DNA from: Candidatus Woesearchaeota archaeon CG_4_10_14_0_2_um_filter_33_13
GTDB lineage: Archaea; Nanobdellota; Nanobdellia; Woesearchaeales; GW2011-AR9
Assembly (NCBI GenBank): GCA_002792115.1
Contig: PFNQ01000016.1
Location: 1-38,237, forward strand
Direction: 5' to 3'
DNA: 38,237 bases
The notes beneath the pieces were generated by a model, which made no database searches, was not told the origin of the DNA, and worked only from the letters and a program-made list of their open reading frames with translations. This document shows positions 15,701 through 22,711 of the stretch, piece by piece. The position numbers were made by a program, and so were the translations under genes. Each line of letters starts with the position of its first letter. Within the stretch, counting starts at the first letter, position 1.

Positions 15701-18111
15701 CTCCAACAATTAGCTCCCGGCATATCACACCAGCCAGTAGGATTCCAAGTGTCGTTTATCCAAGTACAATTCAAATCTCCAAATGCAACAGTCGTGTTAC
15801 AATTACCGGGAGTAGTTTGTGCAAAACAATCTCCTCCAAAAGAACTTCCCCCACAAAAGTTGTCAAAACCACAATCAGGGTCAGCACAATCCATCAACGT
15901 ATCTGAATCATCATCAACACCATTAAAACAAACCTCACCAGTAAAACCATTAGCCTTACACAGATTAAAAGTTGGATCCCAAATGCAATCTAATGAACTA
16001 GCATCACAAGAAGTTGTATCATAACATGAGAAACAATCTGAGTTACATGTTTTCTTACTCTTATCAACACAAAATCCTCCCTTAATCAAATCATTAGTAT
16101 TATTTTCCCATTTACATCCAATACCATCATTTGCCATGCTTCCTAAGCAAGCTGCTTGAGGATTATTCATAAAATTACAACCTTCACACTGAAAATTGCA
16201 ATCTTTAGCCCCGCCATTCTCCATTTCTTTAGGATAATCACAGAAACCGAATCCATTAAATGCGGAAGAATCCGTTGTCCATTGACAATTACCTAGTGCT
16301 GATCCTTGACATGCTGATTGAGCGGCAGCAACCCCCCCCCATGCGGATCCGTTGTTTTGAAATTCACATGCCCAACAAGATGTATCGCAATTAGCTTTGT
16401 TATTGGTACCTTGACCTTGATCAATATTAAACATTCCAATCATTTCACACCAAGAATCCTGCTTGAGAATATCTCCATCAATGTAATTCTCTGTTGTCCA
16501 AGTTCCACCCGCTGAAGTACAAGAAAACTCACTATTAATTAGCCCAAAGTCCATCTCTCCACCAGAACCACCAAAAACAGCGTTTCCATTAAAAGTACAA
16601 TTTGTATATGGTATAGTGGTATTTTGCCATTTACAAGGCATCATGAACTCTTCAACTAATTGCATACAGATAGTATAATTGTTCTTAGCCATTGGGTCTT
16701 CACAATATTGTGCTGGCGGTGCTGACTTTTTCTCAGACTTTGCCCCCGCTTCACAAAATGCTCCGATAGTAGTAGAACTATTAGTCCATTTACAATTAGG
16801 CAAAGGACCATAATTACAAGCTGATTTTATTTGAATATCAGTACAAGCCAAGTTTGCACTGTTGTTTGCGTTAGAGTAAGTCGGATCACCTAAAGCATGC
16901 CCTTCACAAAGCCCAATCTCCTTATCCTTACAAATATTATCATTACTAGAATTATCAATACCAGTTGCACCATCTCCAGCAACACAGTATGCACACCCAG
17001 TGAGGTTTCCACAAACACTAGGATTGTTATCAGCAAACCAGCAATGAGCTTCACCAGCAAACATAAATCCACCCGAGCCCCCAGAGATACCACCATCTGG
17101 CATCACACAACTTCCAGTAGAGTTGTACCATCCGCCTTTATTTAAACAGGAATCAGAATCGTTATAAAAAGCAAATCCCCCCATGCCGTTTCCTCCAAAG
17201 TCTTCACAATGATCAACATTCCAATTACAAGGCATCATCAAATTTTGTTTTGCATAAGTACAATTTGCTTCTGTAGTAATTTCATTACAAGACTTAGTGT
17301 TACACCATCCTCCACCATAACTATTGTTAGTATAAAAGCAATTTCCCTGGAATGCAGCCAAACAATTACTTTCATTATTATCATGCATCCAACAACCAGT
17401 TTGTTCACAACATCCAATATCTGTAGTTGTTGCCGCAGGGTTTTTCTTTTGTGCGTCTGTAAGAGTTTTAATTATACACCATGGTTCTTGATTTTGATCG
17501 TTGGCAGTCCAGCGACAAGTTGCACCCTGAGCGTTACAAGAAGCTTTATCCCCCTCATATTGCCAACAACCTTCAGCAACTCCTCCCCAGTCACCATCAC
17601 TAGACATCCAGTCCATCACGCATCCACCCATATCTCCTTGAGTTCCATTAGGATACCACATAGCCATGTAAGGATCCCAGGTACAGTTCATGGTTCCATC
17701 ATTAGCTAGACAAGTTGAAGAATCTGTTCCAGCATATAACCAACACCCTTTATCCATACAGCAGCCATTCGGATTATATTGAGAATCACAGAAAGGATCT
17801 TCGGCGGTAGTTCTCCAAATACAATTTTCTCCACCAGAAGTGACACAAGTAGCATTGTCAGTGTTACTATAAGCCCAACAATTAGCAAAATCAGAAACCC
17901 CTAGATTTGAAGAGCTTAATTGCACTTCATCAGATAAAGTTGCCTCTTGCACTCCGATTGCCGCACCAGTTAACAAACTATTAGATTTCTTTTGCAAAAT
18001 ATTTCCAGAACTATCAGTTTGGAAATTCTCTCCAACATAAAAATTCAGTCCCACAATACCCAAAAGTAATAGAACTGCAACTATAACCAGTGTTTTCTCG
18101 GAATGTTTCAT
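12718..18111 (-). CDS. Giant cysteine-rich repeat surface protein, membrane-anchored
   Basis: The 1797-residue protein has an N-terminal hydrophobic helix (about 7-25), then LTGAAIGV and an extracellular part. About 88 of roughly 106 Cys fall in the first 1030 residues. There I count about 17 diverged modules of the form C-W...C...C-x-W...W-C, 30-45 residues each, with very many N-x-S/T sequons (often NCTW). Two NGVDDD...DC.DP.C motifs (728-753, 1261-1286) look calcium-binding. Then come a Cys-poor beta-rich part, a fibronectin-III-like stretch (about 1290-1400), a Gly/Ser linker, a further beta domain, an acidic linker, a transmembrane helix (about 1762-1784) and a basic tail. The start has a GAGGT Shine-Dalgarno. 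No family is recognised. An adhesin, envelope or host-contact role is inference. Confidence 0.85.
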   Translation of the reverse strand: MKHSEKTLVIVAVLLLLGIVGLNFYVGENFQTDSSGNILQKKSNSLLTGAAIGVQEATLSDEVQLSSSNLGVSDFANCWAYSNTDNATCVTSGGENCIWRTTAEDPFCDSQYNPNGCCMDKGCWLYAGTDSSTCLANDGTMNCTWDPYMAMWYPNGTQGDMGGCVMDWMSSDGDWGGVAEGCWQYEGDKASCNAQGATCRWTANDQNQEPWCIIKTLTDAQKKNPAATTTDIGCCEQTGCWMHDNNESNCLAAFQGNCFYTNNSYGGGWCNTKSCNEITTEANCTYAKQNLMMPCNWNVDHCEDFGGNGMGGFAFYNDSDSCLNKGGWYNSTGSCVMPDGGISGGSGGFMFAGEAHCWFADNNPSVCGNLTGCAYCVAGDGATGIDNSSNDNICKDKEIGLCEGHALGDPTYSNANNSANLACTDIQIKSACNYGPLPNCKWTNSSTTIGAFCEAGAKSEKKSAPPAQYCEDPMAKNNYTICMQLVEEFMMPCKWQNTTIPYTNCTFNGNAVFGGSGGEMDFGLINSEFSCTSAGGTWTTENYIDGDILKQDSWCEMIGMFNIDQGQGTNNKANCDTSCWACEFQNNGSAWGGVAAAQSACQGSALGNCQWTTDSSAFNGFGFCDYPKEMENGGAKDCNFQCEGCNFMNNPQAACLGSMANDGIGCKWENNTNDLIKGGFCVDKSKKTCNSDCFSCYDTTSCDASSLDCIWDPTFNLCKANGFTGEVCFNGVDDDSDTLMDCADPDCGFDNFCGGSSFGGDCFAQTTPGNCNTTVAFGDLNCTWINDTWNPTGWCDMPGANCWRFNNDLSTCGATPGCTNDSSSMGNNAWCEINESIMQASNCWSGSTEVACGELSGCQWTNNTWPGAPAGSGFCDNTIFASCKSLTSDTCSLNSNCSWREDTYSANGGGWCDVACMNPELDQSSCEGIASGSLCRWRDMSSTCQPENFMMMGSSSDGGFGGKTGCGQYDGNLTACNNNNVTCVYKQDGFANNGVAPANEAGWCVNKAEFEHFGEMEGDVIDLAMDTGNNFGQYGPEAESGVDDWVDILGMGMRVTDTGFDFGAGIFNITSTAMCNGYMIGNKDDFMAQKVQGNGIETTKFYWYLDTDGISNNGCIAVNQLGSTLTGFEFMVGYVSTNTSNGIVETKQMKRCSEGNWNPTNALVTTSKMLSCGEIGGPMIAIAKQDLESFSEYNKTANLRIFMSSANDSTNRTSPSDSVGPGYYTPGTVDFGFVDCSNPSNSKDPKCKNFQKFGFNVFEECKNGVDDDENGLIDCDDPFCSFIPDCNGGTGFNFVADSNDKTAPTVMFSKVEKLFDAAFLKVDTSEPSNLSIGFYTNDSTCKTLNMTLVDIGEGYQANANFKPFHSIDLMEDNLGFALINNTIYYYKITVCDPSGNCGVSACSNFTTKATAEEKTFIFKIELPDEGGYTVDIPALGKVGYNFTETFDINGVPTVFDVGIKTNTSVTKNMNMTIHCGDLAIGFFGINMLSPTKIDLSSAFVCDALNDLMGMNSTSKKWNKLIDDLHLGGATDYVEVTIPVAYSASNSLSWTDDDGTSGQDVDDYVECRDGGSSNTICKIPVSMGFSAYTITAAAVASPDGGSSGSGGGSGGGAVAGMTYLVSEEQFKAGYTKSLGTSDRFKFAVGAEMHYLTLNATYSDRVKVIVESTPQTLVVYTGKTVLVELDGDQYYDLSVKLNSINLSGSQANLTIKIVHELVPVVSANAEQAEPNTIGETEQTNADTPGEALGDALAETDASPSRATALWVALGIVVLALIAGIVSFVVNRRKAQKAIITKRK
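14254..14331 (-). other. Second NGVDDD-type acidic Cys motif in the surface protein
   Basis: Residues 1261-1286 carry C-x-NGVDDDENGLIDC then DDPFC and DC. The evenly spaced Asp/Asn resemble calcium-binding loops common in bacterial and archaeal surface proteins. It stands apart from the four-Cys modules. Confidence 0.5.
15853..15930 (-). other. First NGVDDD-type acidic Cys motif in the surface protein
   Basis: Residues 728-753 carry C-x-NGVDDDSDTLMDC then ADPDC and FC. It shares the pattern of the copy 533 residues later, although the modules around it differ. It splits the Cys-module array in two. Confidence 0.5.
16332..16340 (-). repeat. Nine-base G tract inside the surface protein gene
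   Basis: The coding strand reads nine consecutive G's, encoding the end of Trp591, Gly592, Gly593 and the first base of Val594. Gain of one G leads to a TAA at 16289-16291, and loss of one leads to a TAG at 16293-16295. The present length keeps the frame open. Confidence 0.9.
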
Positions 18112-18128
18112 TTTTTCGCCAACCTCTT

Positions 18129-18157
18129 TTAAATTGAAATTAAATTGAAATTAAATT
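18129..18157. repeat. 11-bp tandem repeat upstream of the surface protein gene
   Basis: The unit TTAAATTGAAA occurs twice in full and then partly (29 bp). It lies between a TATA-like TTTAAATAT (minus strand, near 18193) and the Shine-Dalgarno of the giant gene, so it is probably in its 5' leader. Confidence 0.55.
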
Positions 18158-18220
18158 TATCTCAATGTCTGGAATCAATACTTAATGATATTTAAAGATT
18201 ACTCTTTTCCAAGATAAAGT

Positions 18221-18228
18221 TTTATAAA
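18221..18228 (+). promoter_or_regulatory. TATA box of pgk
   Basis: TTTATAAA is centred 27 nt before base 18252, where the Shine-Dalgarno begins. The predicted leader is then only about 13 nt and consists almost wholly of the ribosome binding site. Confidence 0.6.
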
Positions 18229-18251
18229 TCACAAACATATACTTAACTAGT

Positions 18252-18260
18252 AAAGGAGGT
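18252..18260 (+). promoter_or_regulatory. Shine-Dalgarno sequence of pgk
   Basis: AAAGGAGGT precedes two consecutive ATG codons. The GGAGG core ends 2 nt before the first ATG (18262) and 5 nt before the second (18265), so the second is the better start. Confidence 0.75.
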
Positions 18261-18264
18261 TATG

Positions 18265-19464
18265 ATGAAAGCATTTTCGTATTCACAATTTCATTTAACA
18301 AACAGAACAGTGCTCCTTAGGGTAGATTATAACATTCCATTAATTAAAAACAAGGTTGCAGATGCAAGCAAGATTAAAACATCAATTCCAATAATAAAAT
18401 TTTTATTAACAAAAAAGTGTAAAATAATTATAGCTACTCATTTAGGTAGACCAAATGGTAAGATTGTTAATGATCTTAAGTTAAATGCAATTAGTTCTAT
18501 ATTAAAAAAGCTTTTGCCGCAAGAGATAATAATTAAATTAAATGACTGCATTGGCAGAGACATTAAAAATAAAATTGAAAAGGCGAAGAATGCAAGAATA
18601 TTTTTGTTAGAAAACTTAAGATTTTACAAAGAAGAAGAAGAAAACAATCCTGCTTTTGCCCATTCTCTTGCTAATTTAGCTCAGATTTATATCAATGATG
18701 CCTTCTCAAATTCTCATCGAGCACATGCTTCAATGGATGCCATTACTCACTTTCTTCCCAGTTTGACTGGACCACAATTAGAAAAAGAAGTATTTTATTT
18801 AAGTAAAGCGTTAAAACCAAAAAAACCAGCAATTTGGATTATGGGCGGAGCAAAATTAGATAAAGTTGATTTAATTAATCAAGCTTTAAAGAAATCAAAC
18901 AAAGTATTAATTGGTGGAGCACTAGCATTTCCATTTCTCAAGGCCAAAGGATACAAAGTAGGAATGTCAAAAAGTGATTCTAATTCAACAGAGATTGCTA
19001 GAAAGATATTAAAAAAGTTTTCTGCAAGAAAATTAGTTTTGCCATTAGATTTTGTTGTTGCCGATTCCTTTAAACCAAATGCTAAAACATCAATTGTAGA
19101 TTACAACAAAATTGGATTAAATCAAATGGCATTAGATTTAGGACCAAAAACAATTGCATTATTTAAAAAACATTTACAATCAGCAAAAACAGTTGTTTGG
19201 AACGGCCCATTAGGATATTGTGAATGGGCAAAATTTGCTCAAAGTACAAAAGAAATAGGTAGGTTCTTAGGAAATCTTGAAGTGATTAAAATTGCCGGAG
19301 GAGGAGAAACAGCCGAAGTTATTAACAAATTTTATCTTTCCCATAACTTCACTCATGTTTCTACCGCTGGCGGAGCAGCCCTAACCTTTTTATCTGGAAA
19401 AGAACTTCCAGCATTAAAGGCTTTAGAAAAAAATTATAAGCAATTCTCTAAAAGAAAAAATTAA
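18265..19464 (+). CDS. pgk: Phosphoglycerate kinase
   Basis: It transfers phosphate between 1,3-bisphosphoglycerate and ADP in glycolysis or gluconeogenesis. The 399-residue protein has the substrate motifs RVDYNIPL, THLGRPNG, ENLRFYKEEE and DAFSNSHRAHAS in the N-terminal domain. The C-terminal domain has GGAKLDKVDLI, VWNGPLGY and GGGETAE (GGGDT is the common form). No other glycolytic gene is in the window. The start at the second ATG is chosen from Shine-Dalgarno spacing; the first ATG at 18262 would add one Met. It is divergent from the giant surface gene and ends 4 nt from the stop of the convergent coiled-coil gene. Confidence 0.96.
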   Translation: MKAFSYSQFHLTNRTVLLRVDYNIPLIKNKVADASKIKTSIPIIKFLLTKKCKIIIATHLGRPNGKIVNDLKLNAISSILKKLLPQEIIIKLNDCIGRDIKNKIEKAKNARIFLLENLRFYKEEEENNPAFAHSLANLAQIYINDAFSNSHRAHASMDAITHFLPSLTGPQLEKEVFYLSKALKPKKPAIWIMGGAKLDKVDLINQALKKSNKVLIGGALAFPFLKAKGYKVGMSKSDSNSTEIARKILKKFSARKLVLPLDFVVADSFKPNAKTSIVDYNKIGLNQMALDLGPKTIALFKKHLQSAKTVVWNGPLGYCEWAKFAQSTKEIGRFLGNLEVIKIAGGGETAEVINKFYLSHNFTHVSTAGGAALTFLSGKELPALKALEKNYKQFSKRKN

Positions 19465-19468
19465 ACAA

Positions 19469-20764
19469 TTAAATCCGCACTTTGATCTCTTGGCTAAAAA
19501 TCTTTTGAAAGGTGTTCTCAAAAAGTTCCAGTTCTTGTTTTAACTTTTCTTTTCCAGAATTTAGTGTTTCTTGCGATTGAACAAAGTCTTCTTGAATCTT
19601 TAATGCCTGCTTAGTAAAATGGTCTACCCGATACTTGGCATCTTCTAACCTTAAAATAAAGTCTTTGTCTGTAGACTTAATTTGAGTAACTTCCTTCTCT
19701 TGCTGTAATAAATAGTGATACTCATCTCTCCACTCCTCTAACTTACCTCGCTGTGCTAACTTAATTTGCTGCATCATCAAATCATTCTGTTCAACTAACA
19801 AAGTAATCTTTCCAGCAATAATTTGTTCCTGCAAGTTTCTTAAAATGCTTAAAATTGCTAAACCTTCATCTTTAAATAATGATCCTGACGGATCGTTTAA
19901 ATATTCTTGAACCAGAGTCTCAGCAGGATTTTTCTCAGCATAATTACTTAATGCCGATTTAAACTTTGAAAAGAAAATGATTATCTGGTCCGATAACTCT
20001 TCTATTTTGTGATCAATCTCAACCTTTTTGTTCTTATCAATAACAATTTGAGCATTTTCAGGATTATTTCTTAACAAATCTAATTCTTCCTCTTTTTCTT
20101 TCTGTTTAGCTTGAACTGCTTGTAAACGTTGAGCTTTATTATTTACTTCTATCTGCAATTGCTTAATTTGGTCTTGTATTTGAGTTAAAGCAACAATCCT
20201 TTCCCTTAATGGTCTGATATGATAATACCCACTTTTACTTAACAAAGACTGAAATTCCTCTCTTGCAAGATTGATTTCTATTAATTCTTTAGCTAAAGGA
20301 TTAATGGCAACTTGTTTTTCTTCTCTTGGCAAGATGAAAGAATAATTATAAGAAAATGAACTTGATCCAATAACCTCTTGTAGATGATCTAAACTTTCTT
20401 GCAATTTAACATTAAGTAATTTTATTTTGTTTAAGTCCTTAACTTCATAAAAAGCCATTAACTCCAAGAACTCTCTGGTTTCATTAAAGATAAGACTAAT
20501 CTCTTGAGAACGATAATCAATACCTAAATATTTAATCTTCTTCTCCCAATCATCAATCTTACACTCTAACTGCCAACGTTTATCTTTAAGTTTGTTAGTA
20601 TAATTTAACATTTCTTCTTTAAGATTATAACGAACTAGTAATTCCTGCTCTTTAAGATCAATTAATTCATCTAAATCATTAAAATGAATGGAATCAATTT
20701 GTGTAGAAGCTTCTTCTACTTGTACCACCCCTAATTTTTCTAGAAATTTTATCAGCCACCCCAT
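19469..20764 (-). CDS. Long coiled-coil protein of unknown function
   Basis: The 431-residue protein is almost wholly charged heptad helix, especially residues 40-110, 150-260 and 290-425. There is no ATPase motif, transmembrane helix or signal. A short hydrophobic start (GWLIKFLEKLGVV) could be an amphipathic membrane-binding helix. I do not recognise a family. SMC or Rad50 fragments are alternatives, but Walker motifs are lacking. The TATA-like TTATAAATT on the minus strand (20784-20794) is about 25 nt before the ATG, so the mRNA is leaderless and separate from the GTPase gene upstream. Confidence 0.7.
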   Translation of the reverse strand: MGWLIKFLEKLGVVQVEEASTQIDSIHFNDLDELIDLKEQELLVRYNLKEEMLNYTNKLKDKRWQLECKIDDWEKKIKYLGIDYRSQEISLIFNETREFLELMAFYEVKDLNKIKLLNVKLQESLDHLQEVIGSSSFSYNYSFILPREEKQVAINPLAKELIEINLAREEFQSLLSKSGYYHIRPLRERIVALTQIQDQIKQLQIEVNNKAQRLQAVQAKQKEKEEELDLLRNNPENAQIVIDKNKKVEIDHKIEELSDQIIIFFSKFKSALSNYAEKNPAETLVQEYLNDPSGSLFKDEGLAILSILRNLQEQIIAGKITLLVEQNDLMMQQIKLAQRGKLEEWRDEYHYLLQQEKEVTQIKSTDKDFILRLEDAKYRVDHFTKQALKIQEDFVQSQETLNSGKEKLKQELELFENTFQKIFSQEIKVRI

Positions 20765-20816
20765 AAATACTTTTTAAGAAGACGAATTTATAAGGATTTC
20801 TGTACAGCAATAGGCA

Positions 20817-22022
20817 TTACTTACCGGCTACAATCTCATAAATATCTAAGTGTTTAAGCAGACGTTCCTTACCAACAGCCCTTTTTGTTCTTACATCAAC
20901 TGCTCTAATAAAATTCTTACCAAAATCAGTATGTAACTTATACGCAAAATCTAATGCCGTGGTCTTAGGTGGCATCAAAAAACAGTCTGGTAAGCATCTT
21001 CCTTCAGAATCTTCTAATTTAGAAACGCCTCCAGGAAAGATAGCCATATATTCTAATAGGTCAAATACCGCCTTATCCAATGTCGCCTGTACACCGGTTG
21101 TAGAAAAATTATCCAGAATATTATTCTTTATAAAATTCAATGCCCCTTTTTGTTTATCATTAAGTTTACTTTTTCCTAACTCAGTAATCTTAAACTCTTT
21201 ATCTCCAGGCACATACTCAATCAAACCTGCTTTAGAGGCTTCTCTTAAAGCCAACTCTGACTCCGCTGAACAAGGAATAAAGGTTTGTTCAGGAAAAAGT
21301 TGTTTTAATCGTTCTAAGTTTTCTTTTGCGATTGGAATATCAATTTTGTTACAAGCAATTAACATTGGCTTAGTTCTCTTACGTAAAGCAGTTGCCACTC
21401 TTTTCAAATCATCGGCAGTCCAAAATAAAGGTTGGTCTTTGTCCAACTTTAGTTCGTTAACTACATCTTCAATCATCTCTTCACTAACCCCTAAACCAGA
21501 CAATTGTTTGGCTAAAGGAATATAAACTCCCTTTTTCTCTTGTTGAACTGCTCTAGCAAATTTCTCCCAACCCTTGTTTAAAATACCTAAATACCACATG
21601 TCTAATTCTACTTCTAAGAAGCGAACATCATTAGCAGGATCGTAAGTTCCCGGTTGGATAGATTCACCTTTCTCATTAGTCGTTCCAGCAAGATCAATTA
21701 CATGAATCAATACATCTGCTTGTCTAAGATCATCTAAAAATTGGTTACCCATTCCCTTACCTTCATGCGCTCCTGGAACTAAACCAGCTACGTCAATCAT
21801 CTGTACCGGGACAAATCTAAATTCTTTAAGTACAAAGCCATTCCGAGGGTGAGATATTTTGTTGAAATCTCTGGCTGGATCCTTTACCTTTAAATATCCA
21901 ACACCATTGTTTGGTTTAATAGTAGCGAAAGGATAATTAGCAATCTCAACTTCTGCTAAAGTACTGGCTTTAAAGAAAGTAGACTTTCCTACATTTGCTT
22001 TTCCAACAATTCCAACAATCAT
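20817..22022 (-). CDS. ychF: Obg/YchF-family translation-associated GTPase
   Basis: The 401-residue protein is a TRAFAC GTPase with G1 GKANVGKST (7-15), switch region NYPFATI, G3 DVAGLVPGAHEGKGMGN and G4 NKID. The canonical NKxD suggests GTP preference, while bacterial YchF has an altered G4 and prefers ATP. The C-terminal part ends in a TGS-like domain (about 335-400), with KTTALDFAYKLHTDFGKNF, as in the archaeal members of this family. The likely role is ribosome binding. The ATG lies about 26 nt after a TATA-like CTTAAAAA on the minus strand near 22048. It is divergent from the HD gene. Confidence 0.9.
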   Translation of the reverse strand: MIVGIVGKANVGKSTFFKASTLAEVEIANYPFATIKPNNGVGYLKVKDPARDFNKISHPRNGFVLKEFRFVPVQMIDVAGLVPGAHEGKGMGNQFLDDLRQADVLIHVIDLAGTTNEKGESIQPGTYDPANDVRFLEVELDMWYLGILNKGWEKFARAVQQEKKGVYIPLAKQLSGLGVSEEMIEDVVNELKLDKDQPLFWTADDLKRVATALRKRTKPMLIACNKIDIPIAKENLERLKQLFPEQTFIPCSAESELALREASKAGLIEYVPGDKEFKITELGKSKLNDKQKGALNFIKNNILDNFSTTGVQATLDKAVFDLLEYMAIFPGGVSKLEDSEGRCLPDCFLMPPKTTALDFAYKLHTDFGKNFIRAVDVRTKRAVGKERLLKHLDIYEIVAGK

Positions 22023-22066
22023 AACATAATCAATCTTGAGGTTGTTTTTAAGTGTTTCTTTAGTAA

Positions 22067-22076
22067 ATTATAAATA
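22067..22076 (+). promoter_or_regulatory. TATA box of the HD-domain gene
   Basis: AATTATAAAT is centred about 27 nt before the ATG at 22099. This supports that ATG and argues against the longer reading from 22036, which would begin upstream of the TATA box. Confidence 0.65.
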
Positions 22077-22098
22077 TCCCCAATCAATTAATCTAAAT

Positions 22099-22659
22099 AT
22101 GCAAGATCTCAACAAATTACGTAAATTTTATCACCTTAAAAATATTAACAGAGAGTGTTCTGTTGGGCTAAGAAAAGAAAGTTCTGCGGAGCACTCTTGG
22201 AGTTGTTTAATCCTAGCAGATTATTTTCTGACAATAATTAAAAATAATCACTTAAATCGTTTAAAGGTTTATGAATTATTGATGTATCATGACGTTGTTG
22301 AGATTGAAGCAGGAGATATTCCGATTCACCATGAAGAAAAAAGAAAAAATAAACAAGAATTAGAGTTAAAAGCTGCGCAAAAGCTTAAAGAAGATTTTCC
22401 AGATAAGATTAAAGAAAAGTTTATTGCTCTTTTTATTGAATTTGAAGATCAGAAAACAAGAGAAGCAAGATTCGCTAAAGCCATTGATGCCCTCGATTCT
22501 TTGATGCATGAATTAGATTATAAAAAAGATTGGCAAGGATGGAGTGAAGAACAAGTTCGTAGATATCATGGAGCATACGTAAAATTATTTCCAGAACTTG
22601 CAGAATCTTTTGATAAAATGTTAAACTTTTGTAAAGAACAAGGATATTTTGATCAATAG
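22099..22659 (+). CDS. HD-domain hydrolase, YfbR-like (HD_3)
   Basis: The 186-residue protein has SSAEHSW (first metal His), YHDVVEIEAGDIP (HD pair and a following acidic stretch) and a later Asp in AIDALDSLMHELDY, matching the HD_3 group that includes 5'-deoxynucleotidases such as YfbR. It probably dephosphorylates nucleotides. The open frame continues 21 codons upstream to 22036, but that start would precede the TATA box and overlap the GTPase promoter, so MQDLNKL is taken as the N-terminus. It lies 52 nt before the PIN-like gene. Confidence 0.8.
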   Translation: MQDLNKLRKFYHLKNINRECSVGLRKESSAEHSWSCLILADYFLTIIKNNHLNRLKVYELLMYHDVVEIEAGDIPIHHEEKRKNKQELELKAAQKLKEDFPDKIKEKFIALFIEFEDQKTREARFAKAIDALDSLMHELDYKKDWQGWSEEQVRRYHGAYVKLFPELAESFDKMLNFCKEQGYFDQ

Positions 22660-22679
22660 TGATACACAAGCAAAATTCT

Positions 22680-22690
22680 TTTAAATAAAC
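22680..22690 (+). promoter_or_regulatory. TATA box of the PIN-like gene
   Basis: TTTAAATAAAC is centred about 27 nt before the ATG at 22712, giving a leaderless transcript. Confidence 0.55.
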
Positions 22691-22711
22691 TCAACTAAAT
22701 CTGTTTTTCTG

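Noticed and set aside
15602-17709. Plus-strand open frames of 140 and 166 codons (15602-16024, 17209-17709) opposite the giant surface gene
   Set aside because: They lie wholly antisense to the Cys/Trp repeats. Their Ser/Thr/Ile-rich products follow from the complement of those codons, and they have no promoter, Shine-Dalgarno or recognisable domain.
22036-22098. Longer N-terminus for the HD hydrolase
   Set aside because: It would begin before the TATA box that sits 27 nt ahead of the ATG at 22099, and the extra residues are not like the family.
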